Shown: one piece after another, positions 8,331 to 16,607 of the stretch
How the letters are laid out: each line of letters opens with the position of its first letter
Numbering within the stretch: position 1 is the stretch's first letter
DNA from: CBFGRV01 sp965651265
GTDB taxonomy: Bacteria > Bacteroidota > Rhodothermia > Rhodothermales > VXPQ01
Assembly: GCA_965651265.1 (NCBI GenBank)
Contig: CBFGRV010000014.1
Span: 10,140 to 74,139 of the forward strand
Reading direction: 5' to 3'
DNA: 64,000 nucleotides
Position numbers and translations under genes: made by a program
Notes under the pieces: model-generated
Seen by the model: the letters and a program-made list of their open reading frames with translations, nothing else
Databases searched by the model: none
Told to the model about the DNA's origin: nothing

Positions 8331-9599
8331 TTACCCTTCCAGTTCTTCTTCCTCTTCGTCCTCAAATTCCAGACGGATGGTTTCCAACACGTGCTGTGCG
8401 GTATCGTGTTCCAGACCGGATCGGCGAATCAATTCGTCAATCGACAACTCCAGAACCTGTTTGGCTGTGTCGCACCCGATATTGTGAAGGCTCTCGAGGG
8501 TCTCGGGCGAAAACGCGTCGGCGAATTCGTCGATCTCGATGTCTTCCTCGTCGGCAGCTATCTCACGATATACGTCGATCTCGTAGCCACAGAGTCGCGA
8601 CGCCAGTCGGATGTTGATGCCGCCGCGCCCGATGGCCTGGCTCACCTCATCGGCCTTGACGACAACCTTTGCCCGCGGCGGGTCGAGGTCTTCGTTGATG
8701 GTGACGGATAGCGGTGAAGCCGGCGAAAGGGCACGTGCGATCAACTTGTGCGGGTCGTCGGACCACTCCAGCACGTCGATGTTCTCGTTGCCGAGCTCCC
8801 GCACTACGGCATGGATGCGAACGCCCTTGACGCCCACACAGGCGCCGACCGGGTCGATCCGTTCGTCGTGGCTGATCACGGCCACCTTCGCGCGCTCACC
8901 GGGCTCACGAACGATGCGCTTGATCTCCACGATTCCATCGTAGATCTCGGGCACCTCGAGCTCGAAGAGCCGCTCCATGAAGATGGGGTCGGCACGGCTG
9001 ATGATCACCTGTGGGTTTGCGCCGGCATCGCGCCTGACCTCCTTCACCACGGCACGCAGCATGTCGCCCTTTCGATAACGATCCTTGAAAATCTGTTCGC
9101 TTCGGGGCAGCACCAGCTCGGTTTTGTTGTGGATGACGAGCACCTCGCGTCGGCGCGTCTGATACACTTCGCCCACCACGATCTCGCCGATAAGCTCGGA
9201 GTAATCCTGGTAGATGTTTTCCTTCTCGATGTCGCGGATACGCTGACTGAACGTCTGTCGGGCCGTCATCACGGCGCGCCGGCCGAAGTCGACGATGCTC
9301 ACTTCGCTGGCTACTTCGTCGCCAATCTCGAAGTCCTCATCCACCTTTTTTGCATCGTCCAGCTCGATCTGGGTAACAGGATCCTCGAGATCGAGGTTGG
9401 GCACTACTTCCCGAACGTGAATGATCTGGATGTCGCCGTGGTCGGGATTGAAGATGATCTCAAAGGAGTCGTCTGCCCCGTAACGCTTACGAATCATGGC
9501 CCGAAAGACGTCCTCGATGATCAGCGTCAGCGAATCGCGATCGATGCCTTTCTCGCGTGCAATCTCCGCAAATGAAGAAACAAGTGTCGTGCTCTGCAT
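8331..9599 (-). CDS. nusA: Transcription termination/antitermination factor NusA
   Basis: RNA polymerase-binding factor that modulates pausing, termination and antitermination. 422 residues: NusA N-terminal domain (1-125, with AMIRKRYGADDSFEIIFNPDHG), S1 domain (about 135-200, GEIVVGEVYQTRRREVLVIHNKTEL), the KH pair (GACVGVKGVRIHAVVRELGNENIDVLEW and GRGGINIRLASRLCGYEIDVY), then a single short helical segment (ETLESLHNIGCDTAKQVLELSIDEL) and an acidic end. It lacks the paired acidic repeats of E. coli NusA but is longer than minimal Gram-positive forms. It lies 57 bases after rimP and 93 bases before infB. Confidence 0.97.
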   Translation of the reverse strand: MQSTTLVSSFAEIAREKGIDRDSLTLIIEDVFRAMIRKRYGADDSFEIIFNPDHGDIQIIHVREVVPNLDLEDPVTQIELDDAKKVDEDFEIGDEVASEVSIVDFGRRAVMTARQTFSQRIRDIEKENIYQDYSELIGEIVVGEVYQTRRREVLVIHNKTELVLPRSEQIFKDRYRKGDMLRAVVKEVRRDAGANPQVIISRADPIFMERLFELEVPEIYDGIVEIKRIVREPGERAKVAVISHDERIDPVGACVGVKGVRIHAVVRELGNENIDVLEWSDDPHKLIARALSPASPLSVTINEDLDPPRAKVVVKADEVSQAIGRGGINIRLASRLCGYEIDVYREIAADEEDIEIDEFADAFSPETLESLHNIGCDTAKQVLELSIDELIRRSGLEHDTAQHVLETIRLEFEDEEEEELEG

Positions 9600-9656
9600 A
9601 CGTTAGAATATCTTCTCGTTGATCAATCCTTCTGGCGCGTGCACCGGCAGCGTCCC

Positions 9657-10154
9657 TCACCAGGGAAGCTGGACTTTCGCCCAGATGACGTCACCCATTC
9701 CGATGTGAACGACCTCATCGTCGGATACTGTGATCTCAATTCCTTCCTCGTCGGCGTCAGTCAACGTACCTACCACTTCCGTGTTGCCGGATCCATCCGG
9801 CTTTGCAAAATGAACTCGCAATAGTCGGCCTACATTCTTCCGAAACTGGCGAGGCAGGGACAGCGGCTTGTCGAGGCCCGGCGAGGACACATTCAGGTTG
9901 TACTTGCCCTCGATGGGGTCCTCCGTGTCAAGAAGGAACTCGATGTCCCGGCTGATCCGCGCCAGGTCGTCCACGGTCAGATCATCATCGCTATCCACGA
10001 AGATCTCGACGACCCGCGAACCCCTATTTCCCCGGATCTGAACATCGACCAGAAAAATGGGCGACCCGGCGATCACCTCTTCGACCACCTGGCGAATTCG
10101 CCGGTCGAGCGAAGATCCCGCTTCGTGTACCGCATGTCCGACCCTATCACTCAT
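9657..10154 (-). CDS. rimP: Ribosome maturation factor RimP
   Basis: Needed for 30S assembly. The 165-residue protein has the N-terminal alpha/beta domain (residues 10-90: VEEVIAGSPIFLVDVQIRGNRGSRVVEIFVDSDD, then DLARISRDIEFLLD), the signature YNLNVSSPGLDKPL (about 107-120) and the C-terminal SH3-like barrel (VGRLLRVHF onward). It leads the rimP-nusA-infB transcript. The leader ahead of it holds two hairpins, described separately. Confidence 0.95.
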   Translation of the reverse strand: MSDRVGHAVHEAGSSLDRRIRQVVEEVIAGSPIFLVDVQIRGNRGSRVVEIFVDSDDDLTVDDLARISRDIEFLLDTEDPIEGKYNLNVSSPGLDKPLSLPRQFRKNVGRLLRVHFAKPDGSGNTEVVGTLTDADEEGIEITVSDDEVVHIGMGDVIWAKVQLPW

Positions 10155-10174
10155 TACCGTTCTTCCTTATCACG

Positions 10175-10209
10175 AAAAGCGCCCGGACCCGAATGCTCGG
10201 GGCGGGCGC
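10175..10209 (-). promoter_or_regulatory. Hairpin with T4 tail in the rimP leader (possible attenuator)
   Basis: On the minus strand, GCGCCCG (10203-10209) pairs with CGGGCGC (10179-10185) and an inner CCGA/TCGG helix extends the stem; four T residues (10175-10178 as A on the plus strand) follow. It ends about 20 bases before the rimP ATG, downstream of the nadB terminator. Its shape is that of an intrinsic terminator inside the leader of the nusA operon, so it may attenuate transcription or limit translation; in E. coli this operon is autoregulated by NusA. Confidence 0.45.
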
Positions 10210-10227
10210 AACGTACATACGCTAACG

Positions 10228-10259
10228 AAAAAAAGGAGGCTCTCAACAGGGCCCCCTTT
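10228..10259 (-). terminator. Intrinsic terminator after nadB
   Basis: On the minus strand AAAGGGGGC (10251-10259) pairs with GCCTCCTTT (10232-10240), nine base pairs including one G-U, followed by an uninterrupted T-run (A's at 10228-10234 on the plus strand). The G-U pair exists only in the minus-strand RNA, which fixes the direction. It lies about 120 bases past the nadB stop and separates nadB from rimP. Confidence 0.85.
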
Positions 10260-10376
10260 CCGCGCTCTAATCATAGGCGACCGGAGGCGCCTAAGGCGAA
10301 CTCTGCTCCGCGCCGATCATAAACGCGACCACCACCGGGCTGTTCCGTTCGATCCGATACACAAATTTAGCCTGCA

Positions 10377-11978
10377 TCAGACCAGCGTAGCGCGCCGCTC
10401 ACTCTCTACCGCCTCCGGATAGTCGAGCGTGTAGTGCAGGCCTCGGCTCTCCCGGCGCATCTGTGCGCTGCGAATAATGAGGTACGCGACGGCGATCATG
10501 TTGCGAAGCTCACACAGCTCCGCAGAGACGAGCGTTCGTCGATAAAAGTCCTCTGTCTCCTCATATAAAAGACGCGTGCGGCGGAAGGCGCGATCCAGTC
10601 GGAGCTGTGAACGCACGATGCCCACGTAGTCCCACATGACACGCCGAAGTTCTTCCCTGTTGTGCGAGACGAGCACCCACTCGTTCGGCCGCTGTGTGCC
10701 GCTCGTATCCCACGCAGGCACGTCCGTACGGAAGCTCACCTCGCGAGCATATTCCACGGCCGCCCTCACCGCACGGTGACTGAAGACAAGGGCCTCCAGC
10801 AGCGAGTTGCTGGCGAGCCGGTTGGCGCCGTGTAGTCCCGTGCAGCTCACCTCGCCACATGCGAACAAGCCTGCGATCGTCGTGCGGGCATGGTGGTCCG
10901 TCACCACACCGCCGCACTGATAGTGAGCGGCGGGCACCACCGGCACGGGTTCGGCCGTGATGTCGATCCCGTAACCAAGACAGGTCTCGTAAATGTGGGG
11001 GAAATGATCCCGGATCTCGTCGGCCGGCCGGTGGGAGACGTCCAGCAGGACGTAATTGTCGCCTCGCTGCTTGAGCTGGTCGTCGATGGCTCGCGCGACG
11101 ACATCGCGAGGCGCGAGCTCTCCCCGGGGATCGTACTTCGCCATAAACCGGTCGCCCCCAAGGTTGTAAAGCCGACCACCGGCGCCACGGACGGCCTCCG
11201 AAATCAGAAACGAGTTGGAATCCGGGTGATAGAGAGTCGTCGGGTGAAACTGGACGAATTCCATGTTTGCGATCCGGCCCTTCGCACGATAGGCCATGGC
11301 CACCCCGTCGCCCGTGGCAACAGATGGATTCGTCGTGTGCAGATAGACCTGTCCGGAGCCGCCGCTGGCCAGGAGCGTGGTCTTCGCCAGTATGGTCCGC
11401 ACGCGGTCCTGCCGGCTGTCGTACACGTAGGCCCCGAAACAGTGGACATCCGGCCGTAGCCGGGTGACATGCTGGCCCAGGTGGTGCTCCGTGATGAGTT
11501 CAACGGCGAAGTGGTATTCGAATACGCGGATGTTGGGGTGGGCTCGGACATTGGCCAGTAGCGCCCGCTCGATTTCGCGACCCGTGGTGTCCGCGGAATG
11601 TACGATGCGATCTGCGCTATGGCCCCCTTCCCGACCCAGATGCAGCCGGCCGTTCTTCCGCGTGAACGCCGCACCGAGCTCCATCAACTCTCGGATGCGC
11701 TCGGGCCCCTCCTTGACGACAAACTCGACAACCTCCCTGTCGCACAGTCCGGCTCCGGCCTCGAGGGTATCGCGGATGTGGCTCTCGAACGAATCCTCTG
11801 GCGACATCACGGCCGCGATGCCGCCCTGAGCGTAGTTCGTGTTGGACTCGACGCTGTCCTTTTTCGTGATGATGGCCACACTGCCGTGCTCGGCGACGCC
11901 GAGGGCGTACGAGAGACCCGCCACCCCGCTGCCGATGACGAGAAAATCAACCTGAAGAGCATCCGACATGGTGACCAC
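10377..11978 (-). CDS. nadB: L-aspartate oxidase
   Basis: FAD enzyme oxidising L-aspartate to iminoaspartate, the first step of de novo NAD synthesis. 533 residues. The dinucleotide-binding motif GSGVAGL is at 16-22, the substrate-side motif NTNYAQGGIAAVMSPEDS follows near 47-64, and the late family segments AAHYQCGGVVTDHHARTTIAGLFACGEVSCTGLHGANRLASNSLLEALVF are intact (split here only as description). The C-terminal helical domain ends with the dehydrogenase-type LRNMIAVAYLIIRSA. A second ATG three codons in (MSDALQ) may be the true start. nadA and nadC are not in the window. It follows prfB by 63 bases. Confidence 0.95.
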   Translation of the reverse strand: MVTMSDALQVDFLVIGSGVAGLSYALGVAEHGSVAIITKKDSVESNTNYAQGGIAAVMSPEDSFESHIRDTLEAGAGLCDREVVEFVVKEGPERIRELMELGAAFTRKNGRLHLGREGGHSADRIVHSADTTGREIERALLANVRAHPNIRVFEYHFAVELITEHHLGQHVTRLRPDVHCFGAYVYDSRQDRVRTILAKTTLLASGGSGQVYLHTTNPSVATGDGVAMAYRAKGRIANMEFVQFHPTTLYHPDSNSFLISEAVRGAGGRLYNLGGDRFMAKYDPRGELAPRDVVARAIDDQLKQRGDNYVLLDVSHRPADEIRDHFPHIYETCLGYGIDITAEPVPVVPAAHYQCGGVVTDHHARTTIAGLFACGEVSCTGLHGANRLASNSLLEALVFSHRAVRAAVEYAREVSFRTDVPAWDTSGTQRPNEWVLVSHNREELRRVMWDYVGIVRSQLRLDRAFRRTRLLYEETEDFYRRTLVSAELCELRNMIAVAYLIIRSAQMRRESRGLHYTLDYPEAVESERRATLV

Positions 11979-12041
11979 GAAAGGTCAGAACCGCCCATTG
12001 GGTCCTGACAACTAGGGGCGATGGTGTGGGGGCGGCGTTCG

Positions 12042-13155
12042 TTAGACGCTCGTCTGCTGCATGAGGTAGGACTTGATAAATGGCTCGAGGTCACCGTCCA
12101 TAACACTCTGGACATCAGTGACTTTCATCTCGGTCCGATGGTCGTTGACCATGGTATACGGCTGGAAGACGTAGGAGCGAATCTGACTACCCCATTCGAT
12201 TTTCTTCTTGGTGCCCTCGAGCTTGTTTTTGGCAGCTTCCTGGATCTCGCGTTCGAGCTGATAGATGCGGCTCTTCAGCATCGTCATGGCGCGCTCGCGG
12301 TTCTGCAGCTGGCTGCGTTCCTCCGTACACTCGGCGACGACTCGAGCCTCCTCACCGTTCGAAAGCTTGCCCTCCCAAATGAGGCGAACGCCTGTTTCGA
12401 CCTTGTTAACGTTCTGCCCCCCTTTGCCGCCGGATCGGAAGGTCTGAAGCTCGATTTCGTCGGGGCTCACGTCGATCTCGATACTATCGTCGATCTCCGG
12501 GTAGACGAACACACTCGCGAAAGAGGTATGTCGTCGGCCGCTCGAATCGAACGGTGAGATGCGAACCAGCCTGTGCACGCCGGTTTCCGATTTGAGGTAT
12601 CCGTATGCGAACGGGCCAATTATGTGAAGCGTGGCGCTCTTGATGCCGGCGACGTCGCCAACCTGGTGTTCCAGAAGCTCGACCCGAAACCCATTCTTCT
12701 CCGCCCAGCGCGTGTACATGCGGAGCAGCATCTCCGCCCAATCCTGACTCTCGGTGCCGCCGGCCCCCGGGTGGATGGTCACGATTGCGTTGCGTTGGTC
12801 GTCAGGATCGCCCATCATGTTGCGAAACTCGAGATGCTCGAGTTTTCGCTCGAGCTCGGCCGCTTCCGACTGGATTTCCTCAGAGAGGTCCTCCCCCTCC
12901 TCCTTGGCGAGCTGCATGAGCGTCTGCACGTCTTCGGCTGAGCGCGACAGCGCGGCCCAGGCATCCAGCCATTCCTTCTCGGCCGCGATCTGCATCTCGA
13001 CCTTTCGCGCCGCATCCGGATCGTTCCAAAACTCGGGATCCAGACGCTTCTGATTCAGCTCTTCGACGACGGCTTCTCGATGGGCGATGTCAAAGATAGC
13101 CTCCGAGCGTGTGGACACGCTCCAGCAAAGATCGTATGTCGTCGTCGGTGTACAT
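12042..13155 (-). CDS. prfB: Peptide chain release factor 2 with programmed +1 frameshift
   Basis: Releases peptides at UGA and UAA. Translation starts at the ATG at 13155 (an in-frame TAA lies seven codons upstream) and reads 21 codons to CTT followed by an in-frame TGA (13090-13092). The site reads GGAGG-CTAT-CTT-TGA-C: a Shine-Dalgarno-like GGAGG (13100-13104) at the exact distance used in E. coli, then the slippery CTT TGA C. A +1 shift there joins the 349-codon downstream frame, giving about 370 residues, the normal RF2 length. RF2-specific SPF (RISPFDSSG) and the universal GGQ (KGGQNVNK) are present. An automatic call would instead start at an internal GTG (13118) and lose the N-terminus. 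Confidence 0.97.
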
Positions 13156-13219
13156 CAGGTTGCTGGTTGCTGGTTACTGGTTGCGGAGAGTCGGGCGTGC
13201 AAAAATGGGTCAAAAGGAA

Positions 13220-13582
13220 TCAGGTAGGGGCGGGGCGTCGGCTACGGATCAGCCGCCGAAGCTGTGCTCCCGTTGCGCCCCCGAGAAAGCCGAGAATGCA
13301 CCCGATCAGAAGGGTGATGGCAACGATCACCACCGAAGGCAGGTTTCCCAGGAGGTCGCCCATGGCCGAGGTCATCGCGCTCATCGCACGCGCATCCGAC
13401 GCGTAGTTGAACAGGATGAGCAGGAGCCAATCCGATCCTACGACGAGAAGGCCGAGGAGCCATCCCCGGCGCGGCACGGTCAAACCGGCCACCAATCCGG
13501 CCGCCCACGTCCATTCCCAGCTCAATATCACGTGTAGCAGAACGGCGAGCAGAACCAGGATCGCAAACCGCAGGAATGCCAT
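13220..13582 (-). CDS. Small integral membrane protein, unknown function
   Basis: A 120-residue hydrophobic protein with three to four predicted membrane segments: about 4-22 (LRFAILVLLAVLLHVIL), 26-37 with 41-58 (LLGLLVVGSDWLLLILF), and 84-104 (VVIVAITLLIGCILGFLGGA), ending in a basic tail (LRRLIRSRRPAPT) that should lie in the cytoplasm. I do not recognise a family. It starts 27 bases after the aminotransferase stop and is followed by prfB 64 bases on, so it probably shares their transcript. Confidence 0.75.
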   Translation of the reverse strand: MAFLRFAILVLLAVLLHVILSWEWTWAAGLVAGLTVPRRGWLLGLLVVGSDWLLLILFNYASDARAMSAMTSAMGDLLGNLPSVVIVAITLLIGCILGFLGGATGAQLRRLIRSRRPAPT

Positions 13583-13609
13583 AGTGTCGCCTAACTCCCT
13601 GCAAGCTTC

Positions 13610-14833
13610 TCAGCCGGCACCATTCTTCCCGCGCTGCCGCTCCGCGAAGCGCGTTATGCGTTCGATGGCCTCTTCGATCTTGTCGAGGGCCGTGGCATAC
13701 GAGCATCGCACGTATCCAGCGCCGCTGGGTCCGAAGGCATCACCCGGAACAACGGCCACTTTTTCCTCCATCAGCAGGTTCTGGGCAAACTCCTCCGACG
13801 AGAGTCCGGTCGACGTGATGTCCGGGAAGCAGTAGAAAGCGCCTTCAGGCTCGAACGTGGGCAACCCGGCCGCACGCAGGCCATCCACAATCCTTCGGCG
13901 GCGTTCGTCATAGGCTCGCCTCATCCGCTCGACGTCGTGCTGGCAATCCTTGATGGCGGCTACCGCACCGATCTGACCCATGGTGGGCGCACTCATGACG
14001 ACGTACTGATGCATCTTGTACATCGCGTGGTAGATGGGCTCCGGTGCACACGCATAGCCGATGCGCCAACCCGTCATAGCGTAGTTCTTCGAGAAGCCGC
14101 CGAGCAGGATCGTTCGATCGTAGAGTGATTCTATGGAGGGCAGGCAGACATGGCCGCGCTCATAAGCTTCCCCATACACGAGCCGGTCGTAGATCTCATC
14201 TGAGATGACGAGGAGGTCATTTTCCTCCACGACCTCGGCGATCTCTTCCAGGGTTTCACGGCGCAGGACGGCGCCCGTCGGATTGTTTGGGTATCCAAGG
14301 AAGAGCGCCTTGGTCCGCGGCGTGATGCGCTGCGCGATGTCATCGGCCGTGACCTGGAAATCATTCTCCACGCGTGTGGGAACGTAGACGACATTCGCGC
14401 CTGCGAAGGTCGCGCTGGGGCCGTAGGATACGAAGCAAGGCTCGGGAATCAGGATTTCATCTCCCGGATCCAACGTGGCCAGCATGGCGATCTGCATGGC
14501 TTCGCTGGCGCCCACCGTGACGATGATCTGCTTGACCGGATCGTAATGGACTCCATAGAGGCGCTGTAGCTCGCCGGATATGAGTTCCCGCAAGGCCATG
14601 AGGCCGGCATTCGCCGTGTAGCCCGTCTTACCCTGCCGCAACGATCGGATGGCGGCCTCGATGACCGGCTGGGGTGATACGAAATCCGGCTCTCCGATGC
14701 CGAGGGAGATCACGTCCTCCATCGTAGCGGCGATTTCGAAAAATCGGCGGATACCACTGGGCGGAACCGTACGTCCGCGATGGCTAACCAGCTTGGCGAC
14801 ATCCGCACGTGCAGAAACCTGAGACATGGGCAA
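13610..14833 (-). CDS. PLP-dependent aminotransferase, class I/II (aspartate aminotransferase-like)
   Basis: Fold-type I aminotransferase of 407 residues. The Schiff-base lysine is K249 in GGFSKNYAMTGWRIGY, with R257 nearby for cofactor phosphate; N184 in YPNNPTG and D212 in SDEIYD contact PLP; the N-terminal GIGEPDF segment (45-51) and GYTANAGLMALRE (71-83) are typical of the B. subtilis PatA/AspC Igamma group. Substrate cannot be settled: aspartate, aromatic or LL-diaminopimelate-related activities all occur in close relatives. Start may be this ATG or the one two codons on (MSQVS). It is divergent from the aldehyde dehydrogenase, with a 141-base gap. Confidence 0.9.
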   Translation of the reverse strand: MPMSQVSARADVAKLVSHRGRTVPPSGIRRFFEIAATMEDVISLGIGEPDFVSPQPVIEAAIRSLRQGKTGYTANAGLMALRELISGELQRLYGVHYDPVKQIIVTVGASEAMQIAMLATLDPGDEILIPEPCFVSYGPSATFAGANVVYVPTRVENDFQVTADDIAQRITPRTKALFLGYPNNPTGAVLRRETLEEIAEVVEENDLLVISDEIYDRLVYGEAYERGHVCLPSIESLYDRTILLGGFSKNYAMTGWRIGYACAPEPIYHAMYKMHQYVVMSAPTMGQIGAVAAIKDCQHDVERMRRAYDERRRRIVDGLRAAGLPTFEPEGAFYCFPDITSTGLSSEEFAQNLLMEEKVAVVPGDAFGPSGAGYVRCSYATALDKIEEAIERITRFAERQRGKNGAG

Positions 14834-14974
14834 ACGGCTTTTGACTTTCTAGAATATAGTCGATTCTTGCACGGTACCGTTGGCCGGAGACGTGGATCCC
14901 CGCTTCGCTCGCGCCGTATCGAATCACCGACTTCTCCATACGTACCAAACCGTGATCATACGCACAAAGATTGC

Positions 14975-16462
14975 ATGTCAGAACGTTTTCAAAACTACAT
15001 AGGCGGATCGTGGGTCGATTCGTCGGGCGGTGACACTTTCGAAAGCATCAATCCGGCGCGAAACGTCGATGTGATCGGCCGCTTTCCTGAATCTACGCCG
15101 GACGACGTGGATGCGGCTGTCCGGGCCGCCCGCGAAGCCTTCAAGAGTTGGAGCCGAAAGCCGGCCCCTCAGCGAGGTGAGATCCTCCGGCGGATCGGAG
15201 ATCTGCTCACGCAAAGGAAGGACGACATCGCGTTCGAGATGACCCGCGAGATGGGGAAGCCATTCGTGGAAACGCGGGGCGACGTGCAAGAGGCGATCGA
15301 TACGGCTTACTATGCGGCCTCCGAAACGCGGCGCCTTTTCGGCCATACGGTGCCGAGCGAGCTGCCGGACAAGTTCAACATGAGCGTGCGGAGGCCGATT
15401 GGCGTCGTGGGTGTCATCACCGCGTGGAATTTCCCGGTGGCCGTGCCTACCTGGAAGATGTTTCCCGCGCTGGCTGCCGGCAATACCGTGATTTTCAAGC
15501 CATCGGAAGATGCGCCCTATTCCGGGATGCTGCTCGTGCACGTGATGATCGATGCCGGGGTGCCCGAGGGCGTCGTGAATCTGATTCAGGGCAGCGCCGA
15601 TGCCGGTCGAGCCCTGGTTGAACACGAGGGCACGGATGCCATCACGTTCACGGGTTCGACGGAGACGGGATCAAAGATCGGAGAGGTCTGCGGTCGGATG
15701 CACAAGCGCTTCTCGATGGAGATGGGGGGCAAGAATCCTCAAATCGTGCTGGACGATGCCGACCTCAATCTTGCCCTCGAGGGCGTACTCTGGGGCGCCT
15801 TTGGGACCACGGGCCAGCGCTGCACGGCAACAAGCCGCTTGATCCTTCAAAACGGCATCCATGATGAATTTGTGGATCGACTCATCGAGCAGGCGAAAGA
15901 ACTCAAGCTGGGCTATGGGAACGATGACGGCGTCCAGGTGGGACCTCTCATCCATCAAGAGGCGCTCGACAAGGTCACGCGTTATATCGAGATAGGCCGG
16001 CAGGAAGGCGCGGAGCTTCGTCTGGGTGGTCATCGCGCTACGGGAGATGGTCTCGACGACGGATTCTTCTTCGAACCGACCATCTTCACGGGCGTGAAGC
16101 CCACTATGCGGATCGCACAGGAAGAGATCTTCGGTCCGGTCCTTTCCGTCTTCCGTGTAGGCTCTTATGAGGAGGCCGTAGAGGTTGCCAACAACACCAG
16201 GTACGGCCTGTCCTCTAGCATCTATACACGCGATGTACGCCTGGCCTTTCGCGCCATGCAGGATATCGAGGCAGGGATTACCTACATCAATGGCCCCACC
16301 ATCGGTGCCGAGGCGCACATGCCGTTTGGAGGCGTCAAACAGACCGGCAACGGGCACCGGGAAGGGGGTTGGGAGGTCTTCGATTTCTACACCGAAACGA
16401 AGACAATCTACGTCGATTACAGCGGACGCTTGCAGAAGGCCCAGATAGATACGGAGGCCTGA
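14975..16462 (+). CDS. NAD(P)-dependent aldehyde dehydrogenase
   Basis: Oxidises an aldehyde to its acid. 495 residues from the ATG at 14975; longer upstream readings lack coding character and the family N-terminus (NYIGGSWVDSSGGDTFESINPA) begins right there. Catalytic residues are all visible: N152 in TAWNFPV, E249 in MEMGGKNP and the nucleophile C283 in TTGQRCTATSRL. The closest style is the alpha-ketoglutaric semialdehyde / alkyl aldehyde dehydrogenase group (YcbD-like), but the substrate is not determinable. It is alone on the plus strand, with its own terminator 44 bases downstream. Confidence 0.92.
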   Translation: MSERFQNYIGGSWVDSSGGDTFESINPARNVDVIGRFPESTPDDVDAAVRAAREAFKSWSRKPAPQRGEILRRIGDLLTQRKDDIAFEMTREMGKPFVETRGDVQEAIDTAYYAASETRRLFGHTVPSELPDKFNMSVRRPIGVVGVITAWNFPVAVPTWKMFPALAAGNTVIFKPSEDAPYSGMLLVHVMIDAGVPEGVVNLIQGSADAGRALVEHEGTDAITFTGSTETGSKIGEVCGRMHKRFSMEMGGKNPQIVLDDADLNLALEGVLWGAFGTTGQRCTATSRLILQNGIHDEFVDRLIEQAKELKLGYGNDDGVQVGPLIHQEALDKVTRYIEIGRQEGAELRLGGHRATGDGLDDGFFFEPTIFTGVKPTMRIAQEEIFGPVLSVFRVGSYEEAVEVANNTRYGLSSSIYTRDVRLAFRAMQDIEAGITYINGPTIGAEAHMPFGGVKQTGNGHREGGWEVFDFYTETKTIYVDYSGRLQKAQIDTEA

Positions 16463-16505
16463 GCCTCCATTGACCCTTCAGGACAAGTCCGGATGTCGCA
16501 AACGA

Positions 16506-16545
16506 AAAGGGCGCCATCCCCCAGGGGAAGGCGCCCTTTCTTTTT
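16506..16545 (+). terminator. Intrinsic terminator, probably bidirectional, between aldehyde dehydrogenase and rpsA
   Basis: A 10-bp perfect stem AAAGGGCGCC/GGCGCCCTTT (16506-16515 with 16530-16539) is followed on the plus strand by CTTTTT (16540-16545). On the minus strand the same stem is followed by TTTTCG, so it can also stop rpsA transcripts arriving from the right; the two genes converge here. Confidence 0.88.
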
Positions 16546-16607
16546 ATCTATGCCAGTCGGGGAACGTTAGCAGGCGACTATCGGCGAGCACCCCGCGGAT
16601 CGCCCGG

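Noticed and set aside
13118..13118. GTG at 13118 as prfB start
   Set aside because: It would remove the conserved N-terminus and ignore the textbook frameshift signal GGAGG/CTT TGA C immediately around it.
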